In this document: positions 8,401 to 13,115 of the stretch, one piece after another
Layout of the letters: each line of letters opens with the position of its first letter
Numbering within the stretch: position 1 is the stretch's first letter
Origin: Euryarchaeota archaeon UBA175
GTDB lineage: Archaea > Thermoplasmatota > Poseidoniia > Poseidoniales > Thalassarchaeaceae
Length of the DNA: 13,115 nt
Assembly: GCA_002497895.1 (NCBI GenBank)
Contig: DAFD01000103.1
Location: 6,888 to 20,002 of the forward strand
Reading direction: 5' to 3'
The notes under the pieces: generated by a model
What the model was told of the DNA's origin: nothing
The model's database searches: none
The model's input: only the letters and a program-made list of their open reading frames with translations
Program-made: the position numbers and the translations under genes

Positions 8401-11054
8401 GAGGTGTCATCGAGGCCTCTTGGCTACCGGCCGAGGATGCAGCTTGGCATGCGTATCGATTGTATGTCTGGGATTCCACGGCCGATCCTCTATGGGAGCC
8501 GGAGCAGCGAAATTTGCAGGATTTCTCAACTTACATTCGCTCCAACTTCTGGTCACGCACCAATGCGACGGTTACACAGGCGGATAACGCCGGAGTGACC
8601 GAGGCGTTGCGTGATGATCGTCAGTACCGTGCAGCGATTGTCATCGAATACGCAGATGGTTCCCTCGGCGTTCCGATGACCTATCCACTGAATGTCACGC
8701 CGACTGATGAAGTTCCTGCAGCACCCGAGTGGTTCAGCGCCACGCCAGTATCAGGAGGCGCTGCCGGAACTTTGGTACTGGAATGGGCTGCTTGCACCGA
8801 ACTTGACCCTGACCGAACACGAATATGGGCTGTGCAACAGGAAATTACCACTGCGATAGGTCTCACAGATCCTTTGGACTTCCCTTGGAGCACAGGCAAT
8901 ACTACTGTGCTGCAACTAGAGGGTGGAGTGCCTTACTGGTTCGCAGCGGTCTGTGTTGATGAGGCAGGACAGTCTTCAATCGATAACGCCACCATCATTG
9001 GACCGGTTGTAACCGCAGGCGGACTCGACGACGGTATACCTCCTGCGCCAATCACTGGAACCACCGCTGAAGATGTGCCCAATGATGAGGGCGGTAGGAT
9101 CAATGTCACTTGGGATGCGAATACCGAAGAGGACTGTACCTACTACGCGATTTACGCGCTCCCTGCTTCTGGATGGAGCCCACCCTCGACAGTCGATGGT
9201 TGGCCAGTGTCTGATTATACCGTTGATTGCGAGACCACTTCGATAATCATCGATTCGTTGGGAGAGAGTGGCCTCATCGATGACACGGTTTACTGGATAG
9301 GTGTGGTAGCCTTCGATGATTGGGGCAATGCCGATGTTGACAACGTGTACATAGTAGACGCAACGCCGATGGCGAATCTTGGAGGTCCTGGTTCAGCTCC
9401 AGATCGAGTAACAGGCCTCAACGCTTGGGACCATTCTGACGATGACGGAACCGCCATCGATATTCGCTGGAATAGATCCGCAGCGGAGGATTTCTCATTC
9501 TACACAATCTGGGTTTCAGAATATCCACTGGTGAATGTTACAGCGATTTGGGATTCCTGTGAAGGAATGACGTATTCATGCGGACTTATCACCATCGATC
9601 AGCGCCAATTCGGCGCTAATTTCCAACTCGAATTCACCGCCGAGCGAGCGCTCTACGGCAACTCGCTCGACACTCTTGAAGTCCGTCAAATCGAATCGAT
9701 GATTCCACTCTATGTCACCGTGACCATCCACGATGTCAGCGGTAACGTGCACCTTTCAGGGCTCTCGGATCACATGGTTCTCGTCACTCCGATAGACAAT
9801 CGTGGAGACATTTCTCCGCCCGATCGCTTGCAACCACCAGTACTCAGTGATCGACCCGGCGACGCCGGCGACGCGATGTTCGTAGAATTCATCGAAAGCG
9901 ATGCCTCCGACATCGCCGAATACTGGATTTATGCGGTAATTGATACTCCAGTACTTCTCGAGAGAATCGATGACCTCCAACCAGCCTTAGTAGTCGACAG
10001 AGAGCAATACCTTCCCGTACTGCTAACTGAGTTCTCCGCCTACGGAGAAGATCAGGCTACGCCACTTGTACCGAATCGTAGAATTTACGTCACAGTCGTA
10101 GCCGTCGATTCATCTGGAAATGCCTGGACAGACAACCTTGCAAGCGCTTGGATTGAGTTGTCTGACGAACTCTCCGCTGACCCATGCCCAGAGTGCCCGG
10201 ATGTCAGCGGAATGCGAGCGAATTGGAATGCTGCGGGATCGTTGATCGAAGTGAATTGGGATAATACGGAAGATCCAATGTACGGCAGTTTCTACGCTTA
10301 CGTCAGCACCGAATCCTTCGACGATACACGCAATGCCACCCTGGTTAAGGCCGGAATGCGCGACACCATACTAATTCTCAACGAATTTGACGGAGAACCG
10401 GTGGACCGCGAGGCTACTTACTGGATTGAAATTGTCACTTGGAATGGGCAGGTCCACACTTATCACGCAGATCCAACTGAGGTTTTGCCTTGGGAGGAAT
10501 CATCATTCGGAACAACCCAACCTGGCGATGATTCGGCTGGAGAGCCGTGGATTGATAGGATTCTCGCTGGCGAAATGAATGCAGTCGTCATAGCGTTCTC
10601 TGTCGTCATGCTTCTGATTGGCGCTCTATTGTTCATCAAGCCACGAGAAGATTCCGCACCAGCTCCTTGGGAGATGGGTGCGCTTGAGGTCGAGTTGGAA
10701 GAGCAAATCGAGCGTGAGGCTGCTGGCCTCACTGGAGATGAGGACTTCGGACTCGATGATTTGGAGATTGATGAGGGCTTGGTCTCCGGTGCTCGACGTA
10801 AGGACGGAGCCACATCCGACTCCGACGAAAGCGATTACACAGCTACATCGGCTAGCGCTGGGGCAGCAACCGAAGAGGATCTTGGCCCAGCGCCTGCACC
10901 AGACACCGGAGTGATGGACGAATTACTCGGTGACGACGATGAAAACCTAGATTTGGATGATCTTGACGATTTGGCCGATGATCTCGAAAACATGGCTGAT
11001 GAACTCGATGATGACGAAGATTTGGATACATCTTTCCTCGATGAAATGCTCTGA
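2469..11054 (+). CDS. Giant exported propeller/fibronectin-III surface protein with C-terminal membrane anchor and acidic tail
   Basis: A 2861-residue protein not recognised as a named gene. Order of parts: signal peptide 1-34 (RKRR at 11-14, hydrophobic 15-27, likely cleavage after SGA at 32-34); N-terminal beta-rich domain about 40-190; beta-propeller blades about 190-1820 resembling the Reg_prop family (xLWVGTxxxGIxRYD, W, then GLPSxxV); beta-rich domain about 1825-1960; about six fibronectin III-like domains about 1960-2690; transmembrane helix about 2704-2723; tail 2724-2861, extremely Asp/Glu-rich at its end. By topology the first ~2700 residues are outside the cell and the tail is in the cytoplasm. 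Many N-x-S/T sequons and closely spaced Cys pairs fit an extracellular fold. The first start is GTG 2469; ATG 2475 and ATG 2493 are alternatives, and 2493 places the basic n-region right at the start. No Shine-Dalgarno is seen, so the message may be leaderless. Likely role: adhesion, ligand or polymer binding, or sensing; no enzymatic motif was seen. Confidence 0.88.
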   Translation: MPMSFRQPMQRKRRSALLLAMLMVMLPWSAYSGADELVSEQDSRQVVQTAWGASGSNDTGWIDLVATGADPANGTYAYSDLFLPFAPGAEISNLTFEISVNGSAGYWANEPQLTLMDTQTPILDWRGYGDLGRQDEMENNPPTVLNGTLDTHLRPNSISDASWELPAGVSLTDMVIEALRPADPKISFSVQDVEIHDSAVNPVDGRLYILLDDDLLHLDARAQKPIVDIEVGIMGRSLGIDEDAGRLLIGTENGSVLSRSFSDSSMLPDLLIGDDSDDSGIHAIAVDDYGTIWAAGFCTVHYRTMSANDWTEYDYCQTLNIETPSDILIIGDRVHLATSTAGVHLLDFTTSSSSGSVSVTIDSHTVWNTQNFLSSNFITDLAVVGNHLLIATYDSGINRRDLASQSWMVTWSTSNWLSSNQVHGLSVTDGWLHILAGAVVHAYDTNSLIFRSQNQLTDLGLYENGAMAIPWPAHAGRGPNSPTALFSDGSGTLGMLVGETPAGTLTLVSSPSTDGMTVVSHIEDGEMGEIWIASNKIIDRFDESDQIWKSPIDIRDYVGSPGQIISIIQDGNDKVWVGTTNAGVLRLDNTDGSYIGTVSGLSSNQATSLAFDTSTGYLVVGHSESGISIIDTNQMTLVDTLTTSDGLDSDFVNSVAARYGIAYIATPDAGVMRVELSTSTIMGSWQSLGADDLDATPVAVDGEVVYIGLYEFGILVVDRLTGDISEYWTQDANTLPDDDVLSLEMDDYGGLLVGTEGAFSRYDGNSWTTMTSSGSWWNRPSVFYDVTSDGDGMYAGTNRGACKWNWQYQFQDCVSSQDGLESRFVYTIEMLAPDRAYTGGNSGAGIVNMDNFSVIETWTAGDDTQRSRTVKIDDILYLGFENTGIARYDLTNSEWLTTWDGTQGYIDDDDVTALVPGNESGTMWAGGDFGLTLIDVVNDDVLISWNRGSNANGPTLSNSPPADIIIHDGILHYSLQRANGWWSQSDEIYRIEISSNSSLSTIDAGAQAGWAGVVYGIGTVGEQLWVGVRPTQYWNDGDGTIVRWNMTNETWEEDLPTIGNVLRVNARFLGECFPMNTTSCELWVAYGDYIIRRFNAASMTLLNEWTDIEGPIRGMEEFEGEYLFASMNGILRWDPVNATWLDSWTPGDGLPSDSEEEFYTMAIIDDDLWLGSMESSGWNSNSQIMRKNGTNGNWSSWDLGTGDIPDGYPAEIKLCDDIVHVAIGARFWWGNQGGIARYDMADHDNDQLTNEWISAMTSGTSGLSDNDPRAMACDESNRILYVGFDTEGVGFDRYNYNTDNYLSTLTAADGIGEDRIFPGGMLHENNVLLAGHQYDGEGGVSRIVTSGTATANGQVLDPGMDGCSIERAPSNSGQTVYAIGRSGQTTGMNRVDRLDNSGLIASGYDELAGLSSGRVLEIISNSTHVWVTSALSVNSYYGSSILQGEILANGSVRWEFGYNFQNDVVNDMMLDGETLWVTTAGRGLKAIDLQQRRITSTPPALHTQMDGMILENGTIYVGLMGNQGSAAGFQTYNIGNNQWGHGSLIAGLPSNLVRDFIEYGDHIMIATHGGIGMYNTTRDDWDDPITTIDGLPSPIITHLHALNTTIQGGGSLLAGGAAGLTVLHQTNLTVLNTLGFNNGLMGNTVSGIVDAGPVSRVVQNPDGTNTTLYHDAAIFISHNGQGPTRPGVAAWDLMTDMANGSYNIDMIPSNDVRAIATDDWGVHIATDVEPLVHWNGSKMKMETGVGQGSLLSWPPFQLHSDGQNIVAMSPRGLDVVDVDGNHNVVTSRIATGLQGGYVDFSGFYAVGSDGLHVYSPVVSLQEMSREHQRRANPLTVLYGGRTWDITDTTHPGMSTILVTPDDPIEIPQTSDIAAPSRLPMHVGAMTMTAPQGGSWVWARSSALNYTGTWDMAAANGGIQQAFQSAISAVGPGSSSAYLHLQLQSPEDGAIQVRITYDWERVEVPTVIVGLEDRPNDGGGVIEASWLPAEDAAWHAYRLYVWDSTADPLWEPEQRNLQDFSTYIRSNFWSRTNATVTQADNAGVTEALRDDRQYRAAIVIEYADGSLGVPMTYPLNVTPTDEVPAAPEWFSATPVSGGAAGTLVLEWAACTELDPDRTRIWAVQQEITTAIGLTDPLDFPWSTGNTTVLQLEGGVPYWFAAVCVDEAGQSSIDNATIIGPVVTAGGLDDGIPPAPITGTTAEDVPNDEGGRINVTWDANTEEDCTYYAIYALPASGWSPPSTVDGWPVSDYTVDCETTSIIIDSLGESGLIDDTVYWIGVVAFDDWGNADVDNVYIVDATPMANLGGPGSAPDRVTGLNAWDHSDDDGTAIDIRWNRSAAEDFSFYTIWVSEYPLVNVTAIWDSCEGMTYSCGLITIDQRQFGANFQLEFTAERALYGNSLDTLEVRQIESMIPLYVTVTIHDVSGNVHLSGLSDHMVLVTPIDNRGDISPPDRLQPPVLSDRPGDAGDAMFVEFIESDASDIAEYWIYAVIDTPVLLERIDDLQPALVVDREQYLPVLLTEFSAYGEDQATPLVPNRRIYVTVVAVDSSGNAWTDNLASAWIELSDELSADPCPECPDVSGMRANWNAAGSLIEVNWDNTEDPMYGSFYAYVSTESFDDTRNATLVKAGMRDTILILNEFDGEPVDREATYWIEIVTWNGQVHTYHADPTEVLPWEESSFGTTQPGDDSAGEPWIDRILAGEMNAVVIAFSVVMLLIGALLFIKPREDSAPAPWEMGALEVELEEQIEREAAGLTGDEDFGLDDLEIDEGLVSGARRKDGATSDSDESDYTATSASAGAATEEDLGPAPAPDTGVMDELLGDDDENLDLDDLDDLADDLENMADELDDDEDLDTSFLDEML
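3039..7931 (+). repeat. Coding beta-propeller blade repeats of the surface protein
   Basis: Covers residues about 191-1821. The blade core is (L/V)(W/Y)(V/I/L)(G/A)(T/x)xxxG(I/V)xxxD. Nine successive cores have their conserved Gly (Ala in the third) at residues 578, 621, 665, 708, 754, 796, 839, 879 and 926, i.e. 40-47 residues apart, enough for a seven-bladed propeller and the start of another. More cores occur at about 337, 391, 435, 1027, 1170, 1282, 1477, 1517, 1565 and 1614, with longer insertions between some. Many blades follow with W-x-x-x-W (407/411, 895/899, 1140/1144), then GL and a Ser/Asp turn. The blades are diverged at DNA level, so this is old duplication and not a young tandem array. 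Total blade number is uncertain; three or four propellers would fit the length. Confidence 0.75.
8346..10538 (+). repeat. Coding fibronectin type III-like domain array
   Basis: About six beta-sandwich repeats, starting near residues 1960, 2080, 2185, 2305, 2445 and 2575. Several begin with a Pro-rich strand (IPPAP, SAPDRVTGL, SPPDRLQPP), then a (N/D)D(E/G)GG-type turn, then a strand such as INVTWD, IDIRWN or IEVNWD, and later a Y-x-I-Y/W-V strand and a (Y/R)(W/I)x(G/T)VVAxDxxGN strand. These are standard FN3 landmarks. The array likely works as a stalk lifting the propellers off the membrane (inference). The weakest members are the second and sixth. Confidence 0.65.
10576..11054 (+). other. 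Coding segment for membrane anchor and acidic cytoplasmic tail
   Basis: Residues about 2704-2723 form one uninterrupted hydrophobic helix flanked inside by KPR (positive-inside). The following ~138 residues are low complexity: a Glu-rich possible coiled segment (about 2736-2752), an Ala/Ser/Thr/Pro linker, then a terminal stretch made mostly of Asp, Glu and Leu in D-D-L-type repeats up to the C-terminus. It carries no kinase, HAMP, receiver or DNA-binding motif. The D-D-L spacing could form an acidic amphipathic helix that docks a cytoplasmic partner (inference). Confidence 0.7.
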
Positions 11055-11098
11055 TTCCACCAGCATCGGATTGAAGCCCTCTTTGCCAATCGAGGTCT
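11055..11098 (+). promoter_or_regulatory. Short gap with Shine-Dalgarno before pabC
   Basis: This 44-base gap separates the surface-protein stop from the pabC ATG. GAGGT at 11092-11096 matches the anti-Shine-Dalgarno core but sits only 2 bases from the ATG at 11099, closer than usual. No other start exists upstream in frame after the stop at 11072-11074. No T-rich terminator or AT-rich promoter is visible, so read-through from the giant gene or a promoter inside its 3' end are both possible. Confidence 0.45.
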
Positions 11099-11878
11099 AT
11101 GACGGGCGACCCAGCCTCTGAGGTATTCACCACCCTAGGTTGGGATGGTGGTGAGCGTTTGATGGCGCCAGAGCTACACTTCGCCCGCCTACACCGCCAC
11201 GCTCTCCGACTGGGTATCACACTGCCCGAAGGCATCGAGGGGAGAATATTCGATACACTGGCTGAGGCCGAAATTCCAGGTGAGCCTACGGTTGGCTCCA
11301 ATCAACCTCCTTTCCTCGTCATGATTGGAATTTCTCAGAGTGGCGAGGTCAACATCGTGCCTCGATTGAACATGCCTTGGCCGGCACGAATGAGTGCTAT
11401 CAGCCTCGCTGCACCGACATGGTCCGACGAGGTTCGCGGTACTAAACACGGGGATTGGCAGCCTTACATCGACGCGCGCAAGGCTGCAGTTGCACACGGA
11501 GCCGACATGGCGCTGCTTTTCGACGATGATTGCCTCGTCGATGGTGATCGCTGTATGCCAGTTCTTCTCGACGCTGACGGCGTCGCTTACCACCCTAAGC
11601 CAAGCCAAGGAGCTCTAGATTCGATCACTCTTGTTCAGATTAGGGAAGGAGTCGAGGCGGCTGGAATCCCTGTCCGAGAAGCGAGACTAACACTGCAGTT
11701 GATTCTACGCGCCTCCGAGATGATAGTGCTAGGGAGTGGAATGGGTGTTCAAGCGCTCTCCAGTATAGATGGAAGAGTGATTGGTAAGGCCAGAGGGAGA
11801 CTCTTTCAGGCTGCGAATACGGCTTGGGTTGAGCGTGTTGAAAATGCTTGGCTGAGCCGTGATGAGGTGGGAGTTTGA
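11099..11878 (+). CDS. pabC: Class IV PLP-dependent enzyme, probable 4-amino-4-deoxychorismate lyase
   Basis: Probably cleaves 4-amino-4-deoxychorismate to 4-aminobenzoate and pyruvate in the cytoplasm, the step after PabB. At 259 residues it lies near the usual 260-290 but lacks the usual lead-in before EVFTTLGWDGG; PabC domains fused to PabB often start at the same point. Class IV features: helix LHFARLHRHALRLGI (26-40); candidate PLP lysine Lys116 in RGTKHGDWQPYIDARKA; ADMALLFDDD (135-144); phosphate-binding GSGMGVQAL (212-220), then SSIDGRVIGKARG. Oddities: the usual E-G-x-x-x-N element reads D148-G-D-R-C-M, and the usual G-x-x-x-G-I-T-R element reads GALDSITL, without its Arg. Substrate choice may therefore differ. 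The 4-base overlap with pabB argues strongly for a joint role. The alternatives, a branched-chain or D-amino acid aminotransferase, fit the context less well. Confidence 0.78.
   Translation: MTGDPASEVFTTLGWDGGERLMAPELHFARLHRHALRLGITLPEGIEGRIFDTLAEAEIPGEPTVGSNQPPFLVMIGISQSGEVNIVPRLNMPWPARMSAISLAAPTWSDEVRGTKHGDWQPYIDARKAAVAHGADMALLFDDDCLVDGDRCMPVLLDADGVAYHPKPSQGALDSITLVQIREGVEAAGIPVREARLTLQLILRASEMIVLGSGMGVQALSSIDGRVIGKARGRLFQAANTAWVERVENAWLSRDEVGV
11864..11869 (+). promoter_or_regulatory. Shine-Dalgarno site of pabB, decides the TTG start
   Basis: GAGGTG lies 5 bases before the TTG at 11875 and inside the end of pabC. It matches the classical anti-Shine-Dalgarno sequence over six bases. An in-frame TGA at 11863-11865 rules out any earlier start, and the next candidates are GTG 11986 and ATG 12010. 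Confidence 0.65.
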
Positions 11879-13115
11879 AGGTCGTAACTCGTCAATTCAC
11901 GGCGCCACAAAGCGATACTCTTCTGCGTATTTTGGCCCACAGGCCTCGCAACCAAGACGAACTTCTTCTGCACTCTGGGGGGCCGGTGACCGACCTCTCA
12001 GGGCACTCGATGCTACCCGCGTTAGATAGTCTGAGATTCCTGTTTTTCGAGCCGTGGGGGGTTGAGCACAGTGACGGCTCGGCCCTTGCTGGAGAGGTGA
12101 TTTTAGGTTCCCCTCCTCCACTAGTTATGATTCGCCAGCGGATGGTTGATGGCCGCTGGATAAGTGAGGAGGAGACTCGACCAGCGAGCCTCGATGAGGC
12201 ACTGAGCGAAATTTCTGAACATGAGGTTAATGTTCAGCACTCCGGGGCTTATTCAACGCCGGTTACTCCTGGCGGATTCGCTGGATTGCTAGGCTATGAC
12301 CTCGGTCGCTGGTCGAACTCGGTCCGACTTGCTCACACTCCCGCTCCCGGCACCTTACTGGGTGTGCTATGGCGCTGTGATGCTTGGTGGGTTGAAGAGC
12401 GCAAGAGCGGAGAATTGCGATTGATTGCGCTCGAAGGACATGATTGGCTGGATGATGAGTTACCCGAGTTTGCTCCTGTTGAGATTCCAGGTAGACCCGA
12501 GCCGCGAGTCCCTGAGAGTGAGAGTGATTCTGAACACGCTCGCAAGGTCGAACAGATTCGCGACTCGATTCGCGGCGGTCATCTGTATCAGGTGAATTAC
12601 GGCCGCCGCTGGCAATCAGAGATGCATGGTCAGCCATGGGATGCTTTCCTGCGGATGACTCGTTCGAATCCTGCTCCTTTCGCTTCTTGGATGAATGTCG
12701 CTGACCATGGCTGGGCGGTAGCATCGGCCTCACCTGAGAGATTGCTCAGACTCGATTCGGGCCTTATTTCGACGCGACCAATCAAGGGAACACGCGCGCG
12801 AGGAGCCAATGATGCAGCTGACCTTGCGCTGCGTACCGAACTCGCTACTTCACCCAAGGAGATGGCTGAGCATCTGATGCTAGTCGACCTTGAACGCCAC
12901 GATTTGTCCGCTGTCTGTGAGCCAGGCTCGGTGCATTGGACGGATTGCCGGATCGAGGCTCTAGCCAATGTTCAGCACCTCGTCTCAGGCGTAGAAGGTC
13001 AACTCAGTTCGTCGACTAGTGCAGGTGAGGCACTCTCAGCCCTTTTCCCAGGAGGCTCAATCACGGGCTGCCCAAAGGTTGTGACAATGTCAGCAATCGA
13101 CGAGTTGGAACAAGC
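11875..13115 (+). CDS. pabB: Aminodeoxychorismate synthase component I (chorismate-binding), 3' end outside window
   Basis: Converts chorismate plus ammonia (usually from a PabA glutaminase) to 4-amino-4-deoxychorismate. The frame is open to the window end: 413 codons are seen, and by comparison with E. coli PabB (453 residues) roughly 70-80 are missing. The TTG start overlaps the pabC stop (TTGA) and has a GAGGTG site. From this start LLHSG (31-35) and GFAGLLGYDLGR (134-145) line up with the E. coli N-terminal half; ATG 12010 would remove LLHSG. Chorismate-binding domain, about 215 to end: GGHLYQVNYGRRW (234-246), SPERLL (286-291), PIKGTRARG (302-310), EMAEHLMLVDLERHDL (329-344), FPGGSITGCPK (391-401). 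Lys304 in PIKGT is the PabB hallmark (E. coli Lys274); anthranilate synthase TrpE has Ala there. Glu288 matches E. coli Glu258 at the same offset of 30. Unusual: RHD for RND (341-343) and GCPK for GAPK. No pabA lies in the window; it may follow downstream. Confidence 0.93.
   Translation, partial: MKVVTRQFTAPQSDTLLRILAHRPRNQDELLLHSGGPVTDLSGHSMLPALDSLRFLFFEPWGVEHSDGSALAGEVILGSPPPLVMIRQRMVDGRWISEEETRPASLDEALSEISEHEVNVQHSGAYSTPVTPGGFAGLLGYDLGRWSNSVRLAHTPAPGTLLGVLWRCDAWWVEERKSGELRLIALEGHDWLDDELPEFAPVEIPGRPEPRVPESESDSEHARKVEQIRDSIRGGHLYQVNYGRRWQSEMHGQPWDAFLRMTRSNPAPFASWMNVADHGWAVASASPERLLRLDSGLISTRPIKGTRARGANDAADLALRTELATSPKEMAEHLMLVDLERHDLSAVCEPGSVHWTDCRIEALANVQHLVSGVEGQLSSSTSAGEALSALFPGGSITGCPKVVTMSAIDELEQ

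Noticed and set aside
2469..11054. Hybrid two-component sensor kinase
   Set aside because: The Reg_prop-like blades suggest it, but only one TM helix and an acidic tail follow; there are no histidine kinase, receiver or HTH motifs.
10463..11301. Two long minus-strand frames (10463-10813 and 10852-11301), one with Ser-rich runs
   Set aside because: They are antisense to the acidic tail and to pabC. The serine runs are the reverse complement of Asp codons (GAT/GAC) in a shifted frame, and neither resembles a known protein.
12263..12968. Minus-strand frames of 70-156 codons at the right end
   Set aside because: They lie wholly inside pabB, whose conserved chorismate-binding motifs fix the true frame on the plus strand.
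11875..13115. Anthranilate synthase TrpE as the identity of the last gene
   Set aside because: The PIKGT lysine and the overlapping class IV PLP gene point to aminodeoxychorismate synthase; TrpE carries PIAGT and usually sits with other trp genes.
1..13115. tRNA, rRNA, CRISPR, insertion sequence or attachment site
   Set aside because: No short direct-repeat array, tRNA-like cloverleaf, transposase motif or terminal inverted repeat was noticed by eye; the coding density leaves only 183- and 44-base gaps.

Overview
The window holds four protein genes and no RNA genes, mobile elements or CRISPR arrays. It reads like a planktonic archaeon of the Marine Group II / Poseidoniales (Thermoplasmatota) type. 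That assignment is an inference from style: a giant exported propeller/fibronectin protein with one C-terminal membrane anchor and an Asp-rich tail, GAGG-type Shine-Dalgarno sites, a TTG start in an overlapping gene pair, no recognisable bacterial -35/-10 promoters, and a bacterial-type central metabolism enzyme. No ribosomal or informational marker is present to prove it.

Layout. (1) 3-2285, minus strand: a complete NADP-type malic enzyme fused to a phosphotransacetylase-like domain (MaeB). (2) 2286-2468: a 183-base divergent intergenic region with a palindromic AT-rich element and a GC-rich hairpin, presumably holding both promoters. (3) 2469-11054, plus strand: one 2861-codon gene taking up about two thirds of the window. 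It encodes a secreted, membrane-anchored surface protein with a signal peptide, an N-terminal beta-rich domain, about 1600 residues of beta-propeller blades, a second beta-rich domain, about six fibronectin type III-like domains, one transmembrane helix and a very acidic cytoplasmic tail. (4) 11099-11878 and 11875 to the window end, plus strand: a pair overlapping by 4 bases, a class IV PLP enzyme (PabC-like) followed by the chorismate-binding subunit of aminodeoxychorismate synthase (PabB, cut by the window edge after 413 codons).

Function. PabB and PabC catalyse successive steps from chorismate to 4-aminobenzoate, the precursor of folate or a related pterin cofactor; their overlap implies a shared mRNA. 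MaeB makes pyruvate and NADPH from malate and is transcribed away from the rest. Nothing in the sequence ties the surface protein to either pathway. The best candidate for undescribed biology is that protein: its blade architecture resembles the sensor half of Bacteroides hybrid two-component systems, but it ends in an acidic tail instead of a kinase. The PabC-like enzyme, with an altered active-site motif, is the second point of interest.
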